Below, piece by piece: positions 9,659-17,035 of a stretch of DNA of 64,000 bases (positions are counted from its first letter, which is position 1; every line of letters starts with the position of its first letter). The translations under genes were made by a program, and so were the position numbers. Source of the stretch: Gammaproteobacteria bacterium (GTDB taxonomy: Bacteria > Pseudomonadota > Gammaproteobacteria > Steroidobacterales > GCA-2729495); contig QUBU01000012.1 in assembly GCA_014337915.1 (NCBI GenBank), forward strand, positions 5,001 to 69,000, in the 5' to 3' direction. The notes under the pieces were generated by a model. That model was not told the DNA's origin and ran no database searches. It saw only the letters and a list, made by a program, of their open reading frames with translations.

Positions 9659-12625
9659 ATGAGGCGCGTGGCGATCATGGCGACGGCTGCAGCAGCCTGG
9701 GTGCTGGCGGCGGTGGCAGCGGCCGCACCGGCCGGCCTGTCGCTGGAACTGCGCCAGGGCACGGACCTGAGCATCAGCGCCGCGCCCGCCGATGTGCGCG
9801 TCATCGGCCTCGCCGGGCGGCTCTGGCGCCTGCCTGCCGCGGGTGGCGATGCCGTGGCGATCACGCCCGCCGGCGAGTATGCAAGGCGCCCCGCACTGTC
9901 ACCCGATGGCCGCCTGCTGGCCTACGAGGCGCTGCGCGACGGTCACTTCCAGCTGATGCTCGCCAACGCCGACGGCAGCGAGCCGCAGCAGCTGACCAGC
10001 GGCCCCTGGCACCACCTCGCGCCAGCCTGGTCGCCCGACGGGCTGCGGCTGGCCATGGCAGCCAACCGCAGCGGCGACTTCAGCATCTGGCTGTTCCAGC
10101 GCGACAGCGGTGCCCTCGCCCAGATCAGCTTCGACCGTGGAGATGAACTCGACCCGGCCTGGGATCCCGTGGGCGAGGGCCTTGCCTATGTCAGCGATGC
10201 CGGCGGACGCAGCGCCCTGGTACTGCGCACGCCCACACAGCCCCGCCGGGTGCTGGTCGATGGCAGCCAGCGCCTGCGTGCACCGGCGTGGCGGCCCGAT
10301 GGCAGTGTCATCAGCTACGTCGCCGCCGACAGCCAGGGCGGGCGTCTCAACATGGTGATCCTCTCCGCGCCACCGGTGATCAAGCCGATGGTACGCGGCG
10401 AGAACGCCTTCGCGACGCCGATCGCCTGGATCGATCGCAGCCATTTCCTCTACGCCGCCAACGGCCAGCTGCGCCAGCGGGTCTTCGGCGCGCTGGGCGT
10501 CACCGACCTGCCGTTCCGCGCCAGCATCGAGGTCCGCAAGGCGCCGGAGCCGCTGCCAAGGCGGCTGCCCGATGGTGGCGAGAACCGGCCAGTGCGCGGC
10601 CTCGGGGGGCTGGCGACGCTGCCGGATGGGCACCTGGTCGTCTCCGCCCTCGGTGACCTCTGGGAGCTCGATCGGGACGGTGGCCTGGTGCGCGCCATCA
10701 CGCAGGACGTGTTCGCCGACAGCGACCCGGCCACCAGCCGGGACGGCCGCTGGCTGGCCTTCACCTCGGACCGCAGCGGCAGCCCGCAGGTCTGGCTGAT
10801 GGACCTCGCGAACCGCAGCTCGCGGGTTCTCACAGCAGAGGCGGGCGGTGCGAGCGAGCCAGCGCCCGATGCCACCGCCGGCAGGATTGCCTACCTCGCC
10901 GGCGAACCTGGCAGCGCCCGGCGCAGCCTGAAGCTGCTCACGCTCGCCGATGGCAAGGTGGCGGAGATCGCCACCGGCCTGGTCGCCGCGGGCACACCGG
11001 CCTGGTCGCCCGATGACGGCCAGCTCGCCCTGGTCCAGGACGACGGCGGCATTCGCCGGCTGCTGCTGTTTGCGCCGGTGGCCGGCAGCACGGTGCGGCG
11101 CGTAACCTTGCCGGAACCGGCCGCTGCGGCAGGCCGCAATGAACTCGCCTGGTCACCGGACGGCAAGTCCATCGCGATCGCCTCTGCTGCGGGCATCCGC
11201 GAGTTGCCGGTACTCGCCAACGGCCTGGTCGGGGCGGACTGGCGCCCACGCCACGATGGGCCGGTGCAGCTGCTGCGCTGGGCATCCAGCCCTGGCGAAC
11301 TGCTGTTCGCCGATGCGCAGGGCCTCGCGAGCAGTACGCCGGATACGGCCACGCGCCGCCTGCCGGTCGCCCTCAGCTGGCGGGCGGCACAGGGCAGCGG
11401 CCGTACCGTGATCCGCGCCGGGCGGCTGTTCGATGGCATCGGCGACGGTTACCGCTTCGACCAGCAGATCGTCATCGAGGGCAATCGCATCACCGCGGTC
11501 GGACCCTGGGCCGATGCCGATGCCGCCACCGCAGGCGCAACGGTTATCGACGCCCGCAATCAGACCGTGGTCCCGGGCCTGATCGATCTCGCCCTGCAAC
11601 TCCCCGACAGCGCAGGCGCGAGTACCGGGCGGCGGCTGCTGGCCTTCGGCATCACCACGGCGCAGGTCGTCGCGGCATCGGGCACGGAACTGGCCGGGCT
11701 CACCGAACGCTGGCAGGCGCACGTGGCCGGGCCTCGCCTGCTGCGCAGTCCCGAGCGGTGCAACGACACCACAGCGACGGCCGGCAGCGGCGAGGACGGG
11801 ATGGATGGCGCACAGCGGCTCTGTCCCGCGCTGGTCATGCCGGATGGCGCAGCGCCCCTGGCCGCGGCGCCAGCCCTGCCGGTCTGGTCCTCCAGCTGGC
11901 TCGCTGCCGCCTCGGGGCAGGTTACGGCCATCAGCCCCTTCCGTGCCAATGGCCAGCGTCCTGACACGGTGTTCCCGGTGCTGCTGAGCCCCTACCAGGA
12001 CGCCATCGACGTCATGCTCCGCTCCGGCACGGCACTGGTGCCGGACCTGGCCGGCCGCGGCCTGCCGGTTCTGGCCGAGGACCAGCCGGGGCTATTCATG
12101 GCGCCGCAGTACCTGGCGCTCGCCGGAGCCGGGGAGCGGCAGGCCCTGGCCGGGCGCTGGCAGGCGCTGATGGCCGCTGAGGGACAGTCGCGACGGGCCT
12201 GGCTGCGCGATGCGCAGAGGCTGCTCGGCCGCTACGTGGCCGGCGGGGGTCGCATTGGCGCCGCGAGTGGCTCACCCGCCGTGCCCTACGGGCTCGGCCT
12301 GCACGCCGAGCTGAGGCTGATGGCCGGCGCTGGGCTACCTGCTGCCGCGGTACTGCGCGCCGCCACTGGCGACGCCGCCCGGATGCTCGGCCTCCAGGAG
12401 GAGATCGGGAGCCTGGCCGCGGGCAGGCGCGCGGACCTGCTGGTCGTCGATGGCGATCCACTGGCGAGCCTGGACCAGTTGCTGGCGATTCGAACCATCA
12501 TGCTCGATGGCGCGCTGCGCCCGGCGGCGACGCTGCTGCCGGAGGCCGGGCCGGCGGTGGCGTTGGAGAAATTTACACCTGCACCCGCTCCCGCAAAGAC
12601 AAAACGCCGCAACCCGGCCCGATAG
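9659..12625 (+). CDS. TolB-type beta-propeller fused to a degenerate amidohydrolase domain
   Basis: 988-aa exported protein. A signal peptide (MRRVAIMATAAAAWVLAAVAAAAP) precedes a propeller of PD40/TolB-like blades (repeats such as RRPALSPDGRLLAYEA, HLAPAWSPDGLRLAM, SDPATSRDGRWLAFTSDRSG) to about residue 570. An amidohydrolase-like fold follows from TVIRAGRLFDGIGDGY (about 580) to the end. The usual metal-ligand motif HxH after PGLID is ALQ here (VVPGLIDLALQLP), and the late GTD-type aspartate is absent (GAASGSPAVPYGLGLH). The conserved C-terminal ATGDAARMLGL...GSLAAGRRADLLVVDGDPL is intact. It is therefore probably non-catalytic; substrate unknown. Start choice: ATG 9659 overlaps the GAAGGA element, and GTG 9668 or ATG 9677 are alternatives. 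A -10-like TACAAT lies at 9608. Confidence 0.8.
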   Translation: MRRVAIMATAAAAWVLAAVAAAAPAGLSLELRQGTDLSISAAPADVRVIGLAGRLWRLPAAGGDAVAITPAGEYARRPALSPDGRLLAYEALRDGHFQLMLANADGSEPQQLTSGPWHHLAPAWSPDGLRLAMAANRSGDFSIWLFQRDSGALAQISFDRGDELDPAWDPVGEGLAYVSDAGGRSALVLRTPTQPRRVLVDGSQRLRAPAWRPDGSVISYVAADSQGGRLNMVILSAPPVIKPMVRGENAFATPIAWIDRSHFLYAANGQLRQRVFGALGVTDLPFRASIEVRKAPEPLPRRLPDGGENRPVRGLGGLATLPDGHLVVSALGDLWELDRDGGLVRAITQDVFADSDPATSRDGRWLAFTSDRSGSPQVWLMDLANRSSRVLTAEAGGASEPAPDATAGRIAYLAGEPGSARRSLKLLTLADGKVAEIATGLVAAGTPAWSPDDGQLALVQDDGGIRRLLLFAPVAGSTVRRVTLPEPAAAAGRNELAWSPDGKSIAIASAAGIRELPVLANGLVGADWRPRHDGPVQLLRWASSPGELLFADAQGLASSTPDTATRRLPVALSWRAAQGSGRTVIRAGRLFDGIGDGYRFDQQIVIEGNRITAVGPWADADAATAGATVIDARNQTVVPGLIDLALQLPDSAGASTGRRLLAFGITTAQVVAASGTELAGLTERWQAHVAGPRLLRSPERCNDTTATAGSGEDGMDGAQRLCPALVMPDGAAPLAAAPALPVWSSSWLAAASGQVTAISPFRANGQRPDTVFPVLLSPYQDAIDVMLRSGTALVPDLAGRGLPVLAEDQPGLFMAPQYLALAGAGERQALAGRWQALMAAEGQSRRAWLRDAQRLLGRYVAGGGRIGAASGSPAVPYGLGLHAELRLMAGAGLPAAAVLRAATGDAARMLGLQEEIGSLAAGRRADLLVVDGDPLASLDQLLAIRTIMLDGALRPAATLLPEAGPAVALEKFTPAPAPAKTKRRNPAR

Positions 12626-12849
12626 TGCTGGTGGCGCTGCGCCACCTCAGGGCCCGGCCTGCGCGCCGGCCTGCCTGGCCTGGTACATCTGCCCAGTAAA
12701 ATCAGGCCGTTGAAGCCAGCCATGGACGCTCCTGCGGGCGACGGCAGGATCCGAAGGCGTCGGTTTTTCTTACAGAATCGCCGCCACTCTGCCTGCCGCA
12801 ACCCACAAAGAAACTGCAACGCCATGTTTCCCAAGTTGATTCACGGCTG

Positions 12850-12865
12850 TGGCACGGGTCTTGCT
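12850..12865 (+). promoter_or_regulatory. sigma-54 (RpoN) promoter
   Basis: TGGCACGGGTCTTGCT matches the RpoN consensus TGGCACG-N4-TTGCW. GG at 12851-12852 and GC at 12863-12864 have the required 10-nt spacing. Transcription would start near 12876. No ORF with a plausible ribosome-binding site begins before the intrinsic terminator at 13075, so the promoter appears to serve a non-coding RNA. A dyad GAAAC-N11-GTTTC at 12810-12830 lies upstream. Confidence 0.75.
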
Positions 12866-12875
12866 TCGAAACTGT

Positions 12876-13100
12876 TGCGCACAAAAAAGGGTTTCTACCA
12901 GCGGTAGCAGTGTTCGACATCTGAAACCAGACATCGAAGCCAGAAGACGCACACAAGAAGAAGAACAACAAGCAGAAGTAGAAGCAGCGCACGACAAGAA
13001 GAAAAACAAGAACCACCACGGCGCCGCTGAAACAGAAACCGGATTCGCGACAACAACAATAACCCGTGTAAAGACCCCGCTACCCAGCGGGGTTTTTTTT
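12876..13100 (+). ncRNA. candidate sigma-54-dependent Hfq-binding sRNA (CrcZ-like)
   Basis: About 225 nt between a consensus RpoN promoter and a strong intrinsic terminator, in a 515-bp gap. Sequence is A-rich, unlike the GC-rich surroundings. It has AAN-triplet runs: six triplets at 12955-12972 (AAGAAGAAGAACAACAAG), six at 12996-13013 (AAGAAGAAAAACAAGAAC) and four at 13052-13063 (AACAACAATAAC). Such A-A-N repeats bind the distal face of the Hfq hexamer, and six triplets would span all six subunits. Small hairpins occur near the 5' end (CTACC-AGC-GGTAG at 12895-12907). In Pseudomonas, CrcZ/CrcY are RpoN/CbrB-driven RNAs with AANAANAA motifs that titrate Hfq during catabolite repression. Homology is not shown; the analogy is architectural. 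RNA boundaries are estimated. Confidence 0.65.
13075..13100 (+). terminator. intrinsic terminator of the sRNA-like locus
   Basis: A perfect 7-bp stem CCCCGCT (13075-13081) / AGCGGGG (13086-13092) with a 4-nt loop is followed at once by eight T (13093-13100). It is the clearest Rho-independent terminator in the window, and is 41 bp before the btuD start. Confidence 0.93.
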
Positions 13101-13140
13101 GCCCGCATCCCGGCGCGCGACCTGCGAGAATCAGCGCCCG

Positions 13141-13953
13141 ATGCCCGCCCTGCTCGACATCCACGGCCTCGACGTCGTCGTCGCCGGCCGCACGCTGGTC
13201 CGCGACCTGTCCCTGGCCGTACAGCCCGGCGAGCGCGTCGCGGTACTCGGACAGAACGGCGCCGGAAAGTCGCTGACACTGCACACGCTGGCCGGCCTGC
13301 GCCCGCCGGCGCGGGGCACCATATCCGTGGGCGGCGTGGAGCTACGCCTGCTCGGCCACCGCGAGCGCGCCCTGCGCCTGGGCCTGCTGCTGCAGGAACA
13401 GGATGATCCGTTCCCCACCAGCGCCATGGAGACGGCGTTGATGGGCCGGCATGCACGCCTCGGCATCTGGCAGTGGGAGACCGCCGAGGACCACGCGCTC
13501 GCGCGCAACGCACTGGCGGCCATGGACCTTGCCGGCATGGAACAGCGACTCTGCGCCACGCTGTCGGGCGGCGAGCGCCGCCGCCTCGGTGTCGCCGCAT
13601 TGCTGGTGCAGGACCCCGAGCTGTGGCTGCTCGATGAACCGCTCAATCACCTCGACCCACGCCACCAGTTCACGGTGCTCGGCGCGCTGCAGCGCCTGGC
13701 CGGCGAGGGCAAGGCGGTGATGGCCAGCCTGCACGATCCGATCCTGGCGGCGCGCCACTTCGACAGCGCACTGCTCCTGCATGGCGACGGCCGCTGGCAG
13801 CATGGCCCAGTATCGACGCTGCTCGACGCGCAGACACTCGCTGGCCTGTACGGCGTCGACTTCGAGGCCTACCAGGGTTCTTCCGGCGCGATCATGCTGC
13901 CGGTGCCGCAGCTGCCCGGCACTCGCCTTGACGCAGCACCGCACGATCGCTAA
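13141..13953 (+). CDS. btuD: cobalamin ABC transporter ATP-binding protein
   Basis: Cytoplasmic ATPase energising B12 import with BtuC. 270 aa from ATG 13141, just downstream of the sRNA terminator. Walker A GQNGAGKS (about residue 39), signature LSGGERRRLG (about 141), Walker B LWLLDEPLNHLD (about 163) and the switch histidine in ASLHDP (about 197) are all present. An open frame extends upstream, but it would cross the terminator. The FecE/BtuD-type subfamily and the following riboswitch-btuB support the assignment; the cognate btuC is 4.7 kb upstream. Confidence 0.88.
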   Translation: MPALLDIHGLDVVVAGRTLVRDLSLAVQPGERVAVLGQNGAGKSLTLHTLAGLRPPARGTISVGGVELRLLGHRERALRLGLLLQEQDDPFPTSAMETALMGRHARLGIWQWETAEDHALARNALAAMDLAGMEQRLCATLSGGERRRLGVAALLVQDPELWLLDEPLNHLDPRHQFTVLGALQRLAGEGKAVMASLHDPILAARHFDSALLLHGDGRWQHGPVSTLLDAQTLAGLYGVDFEAYQGSSGAIMLPVPQLPGTRLDAAPHDR

Positions 13954-13956
13954 GGT
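13928..13956 (+). promoter_or_regulatory. possible promoter for the cobalamin riboswitch-btuB unit
   Basis: TTGACG (13928-13933) and TAAGGT (13951-13956) with a 17-nt spacer overlap the 3' end of btuD. The predicted start, near 13963, lies just before the riboswitch P1 strand. The -10 element is weak, so readthrough from btuD remains possible. Confidence 0.4.
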
Positions 13957-13962
13957 TCGCGG

Positions 13963-14175
13963 CGGTCCTGCAGGTGCCTGGCGGCAGTCCACTGCCACCG
14001 GGTTCAACGGGAAGACGGTGCGCCGGTGATTCCGGCAAGGCCGTCGCTGCCCCCGCAACGGTAGGCGAAGGAAAGGGTGGTCACGCTGGCCACTGTGCGG
14101 CAACGCATGGGAAGGCGATCACCCCGGAGCATGCCCAACGCTCCCCTCGCGAGCCCGTATACCGGCCTGCAGTGT
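13963..14175 (+). promoter_or_regulatory. cobalamin (AdoCbl-class) riboswitch
   Basis: This leader element senses adenosylcobalamin and lowers btuB expression. Conserved elements appear in order: AGGTGCCTGG after the P1 strand CTGCAG (13968-13973), GGTTCAACGGGAAGACGGTGC near 14000, the core GCTGCCCCCGCAACGGTAGGC near 14048-14068, GGCCACTGTGCGGCAACGCA, and the B12-box GAGCCCGTATACCGGCC (about 14151-14167), closing with CTGCAG (14167-14172). A 7-bp hairpin (GGACAGC/GCTGTCC, 14249-14267) follows without a U-tract. With a hairpin next to the btuB ribosome-binding site, this suggests translational rather than intrinsic-termination control. Confidence 0.93.
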
Positions 14176-14352
14176 TTGTATCGCGTCAGGTCTCGGCGGG
14201 AGACAGCGTGACGGCTCGCAAGGCCATCGCTCATCCTCTCATCCAGGCGGACAGCCACGCGCTGTCCTGACGGCGTCGCCACGCGCGGCATCCCGGTCCA
14301 CGGGAGCCGCGGGCTGCATGCTGCCGCCTGCCGGAATCCGGCGCGCATTGAC

Positions 14353-14370
14353 GGGCTCGGGTGTGAGCCC
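14353..14370 (+). promoter_or_regulatory. hairpin adjacent to the btuB ribosome-binding site
   Basis: GGGCTC (14353-14358) and GAGCCC (14365-14370) form a perfect 6-bp stem with a 6-nt loop, ending 3 nt before the Shine-Dalgarno GAGGAAA (14374-14380) of btuB. It may be part of the riboswitch expression platform. Confidence 0.5.
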
Positions 14371-14382
14371 AGCGAGGAAACG

Positions 14383-16404
14383 ATGCGCACGAAAACTACC
14401 TGGGCAGCGCTGCTCCTGCCCGCACTGGCTTCGGCAGCAACCACCACCGGCGCGCCTGCCGGCCCGGCCAACGACACCATCGTCGTCACGGCCACGCGCC
14501 AGCCTCAACCCCTCGACCGGGTGGGTAGCGCCATCAGCCTGGTCACGCGCCAGGACATCCTGGATCGCCAGGCGACTACCGCGGCCGATATCCTGCGCGA
14601 CCTGCCCGGCATCGCCGTCGCGCGCAGCGGCCCGGTCGGCTCCCAGACGCAGATCCGCATGCGCGGCGCCGAGGCCAACCAGCTGCTGGTACTCATCGAC
14701 GGTGTGGAGGCCAATGACCTGGCGGGCGCCGACGAGTTCGCCTTCGAGCACCTGAGCAGCTACGACATCGAGCGCATCGAAGTGGTGCGTGGGCCCCAGA
14801 GCGCGCTCTGGGGCAGCGAAGCGCTGGCCGGCGTGATCAATGTGGTGACGCGGCGCCCCACAGCCGGCCTGCAGGCGGACGCGTTCCTGGAAGGCGGTGC
14901 CTACGGCACCCTGAACGGTGGTGCCTACGCCGGCGGCCGTGCCGGGCGCGGTTACGCCAGCCTGTCGGCCTCCCGCTTCGACAGCGACGGCAACAACGCC
15001 GCGCGCAGCGGTGAGGAGGATGACGGCTACGACAACAGCACCGCCTCCCTGGCCGCGGGCTTCGAGTTCAGCCCGACGCTGAAGTTCGACGCCAGCTACC
15101 GCCACACCAGCACCGGCAAGGCATACGACGTCGAGTCGCTCGCCACCGGCCTGCCGGCCGACGACGCCAATGGCGACGGCCGCGACGACGTCTTCCACAG
15201 CGACACGCGCCAGGACTACCTGCGACTCGGCGCCCACTGGGATACGTTTGCCGGCCGCTGGAACCACCAGTTCCGCTATGGACTGACGGATACCAGCATC
15301 GACACCCAGGCCGAGGACCTCTACTCCGCCGGCACCATCGACCGCACGAGCCAGGATGGCCGCAAGTCGACCCTGTCGTACCAGACGTCGATCGGCGTCA
15401 CCACCGACGCGCCGGGCAATCCTGCCGACGTGCTGACGCTGGCCATCGACCACGAGCGCGAGGAGTTCGACCAGCGCGGCAAGGTCAGCAGCTACGACTT
15501 CGACGGCGACGGTATACCCGATCTGGTCTACGACCCCAACCAGAGCCCGTCCATGCACCGCATGGGCTATGTCGCCGAGTACATCGCCACGGTCAGCGAC
15601 GAGCTGACGCTGGCGGCCAGTATCCGCCATGACGATTACTCGGACTTCGAGGATGCGGACACCTGGCGCGGCACCGCCAGCTGGCGCCCGGCCGGCGGCC
15701 CGACCCGCCTGCATGCCAGCATCGGCACCGGCGTGAAGGCGCCAACCTTCACCGAGCGCTTTGGCTACTACCCGCAGCAGTTCGCCGGCAACCCGTCGCT
15801 GAAGCCGGAGGAGTCCACGGGCTGGGATATCGGTGTCGAGCAGCGCCTGGCCGACGGCCGCATCGTCGCCGATGTCACCTACTTCCGTGCCGACCTCGAG
15901 GATGAGATCAACGGTACCTACTGCTGTGCCGCTGGCCTGTACACCGCCATCAACATGGACGGAAAGAGCGAGCGCCGTGGCGTGGAGCTATCCGGCAGCG
16001 CACGGCTCTCGCAGGCCCTGACGCTCGACGCCAGCTACACCTACACCGACGCCACCGAACCCGCGCCCGGCGGCGGCGACCGGCACGAGGTGCGCCGGCC
16101 CTGGCACACGGCGGCGCTGAACCTCGACGGCAAGTGGCTGTCCGGGCGCCTGGGACTTAACCTCGGCATCGCCTATACCGGCGATCGCGAGGACGTCTAC
16201 TTCGACGGCAGCTTCACGCCGCACCGCGTGGAACTCGACAACTACACGCTGGTGACCGTCGCGGCCAGCTACGACATCACCCAGCGGATCAGCGTCTACG
16301 GCCGCGTGGAGAACGCCCTCGACAGCGACTACGAGGATGTCTACGGCTTCAACACGCCGGGTGCCGCCGCCTACCTCGGCCTGCGCCTCGCCATGGACCG
16401 CTGA
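14383..16404 (+). CDS. btuB: TonB-dependent vitamin B12 outer-membrane receptor
   Basis: Imports cobalamin across the outer membrane using TonB energy. 673 aa: signal peptide (to about residue 25), TonB box NDTIVVTATR (about 28-37), plug domain with RMRGAEANQLLVLIDGVEAND and IEVVRGPQSALWGSEALAGVI, then a 22-strand-type barrel. Two barrel loops carry EF-hand-like acidic motifs (DDANGDGRDD near residue 260 and DFDGDGIPD near 373), reminiscent of the calcium loops of E. coli BtuB. The C-terminus ends in AMDR rather than the usual aromatic residue. It has a strong Shine-Dalgarno (GAGGAAA). The cobalamin riboswitch upstream makes the substrate assignment firm. Confidence 0.94.
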   Translation: MRTKTTWAALLLPALASAATTTGAPAGPANDTIVVTATRQPQPLDRVGSAISLVTRQDILDRQATTAADILRDLPGIAVARSGPVGSQTQIRMRGAEANQLLVLIDGVEANDLAGADEFAFEHLSSYDIERIEVVRGPQSALWGSEALAGVINVVTRRPTAGLQADAFLEGGAYGTLNGGAYAGGRAGRGYASLSASRFDSDGNNAARSGEEDDGYDNSTASLAAGFEFSPTLKFDASYRHTSTGKAYDVESLATGLPADDANGDGRDDVFHSDTRQDYLRLGAHWDTFAGRWNHQFRYGLTDTSIDTQAEDLYSAGTIDRTSQDGRKSTLSYQTSIGVTTDAPGNPADVLTLAIDHEREEFDQRGKVSSYDFDGDGIPDLVYDPNQSPSMHRMGYVAEYIATVSDELTLAASIRHDDYSDFEDADTWRGTASWRPAGGPTRLHASIGTGVKAPTFTERFGYYPQQFAGNPSLKPEESTGWDIGVEQRLADGRIVADVTYFRADLEDEINGTYCCAAGLYTAINMDGKSERRGVELSGSARLSQALTLDASYTYTDATEPAPGGGDRHEVRRPWHTAALNLDGKWLSGRLGLNLGIAYTGDREDVYFDGSFTPHRVELDNYTLVTVAASYDITQRISVYGRVENALDSDYEDVYGFNTPGAAAYLGLRLAMDR

Positions 16405-16474
16405 CATTGCGGGCGAATCCGCTACCATGCAGGCACACCCGGCAGATGCCCCGGGTGTGCCTGCGAGGGCCAGC

Positions 16475-17035
16475 ATGGGCAAGCGCCTGACGAAGATCTA
16501 CACGCGTACTGGTGATGACGGCAACACCGGGCTCGGCACCGGGGAACGGGTGCCGAAGGACAGCCTGCGCATGGTGGCCATCGGCACCGTGGATGAACTG
16601 AACAGCGCGATCGGCATGACCATCGCAACCACCGGCACGGGTGCCGACATCGCCGCCTGCCTCGGCATCATCCAGCACGAACTGTTCGACCTCGGTGGCG
16701 AGCTGTCAGTGCCGGGCCGTGCGGTCATCGACGATGCGGCCGTTACCCAGCTGGAAACGACGCTCGACCGGTTCAATGCCGAACTGCCGCCGCTGCGTGA
16801 CTTCATTCTGCCGGGCGGCAACGCCGCGGCCGCAGCCTGCCATGTCGCCCGCAGCCTGTGCCGGCGCGCCGAGCGGCGCGCCTGGGCCCTGGCGCGCACC
16901 GAAGCGGTCAACCCGATCTCGCTGCGCTACCTCAACCGCCTGTCGGACCTGCTGTTCGTGCTGGCCCGCGTGCTGGCCCGCCAGGATGGCGGCAGCGAAG
17001 TGCTCTGGCACCCACGCCGCGCGCCCTCCGCCTAG
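16475..17035 (+). CDS. cob(I)yrinic acid a,c-diamide / cobalamin adenosyltransferase (PduO type)
   Basis: Transfers adenosyl from ATP to cob(I)alamin to make adenosylcobalamin. 186 aa, typical for PduO/MMAB. The ATP-binding N-terminus KIYTRTGDDGNTGL, the helix motifs LRDFILPGG, RSLCRRAERRAW and LNRLSDLLFVLAR are present. ATG 16475 follows GAGGG (16464-16468); upstream in-frame ATGs overlap btuB. It is 70 bp after btuB and probably cotranscribed with it under the riboswitch, so imported B12 is converted to cofactor. Its TAG shares the palindrome CTAG with the convergent btuF stop. Confidence 0.93.
   Translation: MGKRLTKIYTRTGDDGNTGLGTGERVPKDSLRMVAIGTVDELNSAIGMTIATTGTGADIAACLGIIQHELFDLGGELSVPGRAVIDDAAVTQLETTLDRFNAELPPLRDFILPGGNAAAAACHVARSLCRRAERRAWALARTEAVNPISLRYLNRLSDLLFVLARVLARQDGGSEVLWHPRRAPSA

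Noticed and set aside
12849-13406. 185-aa forward ORF through the A-rich region
   Set aside because: It runs through the strong intrinsic terminator and into btuD in another frame. It has no ribosome-binding site and its sequence is low-complexity.
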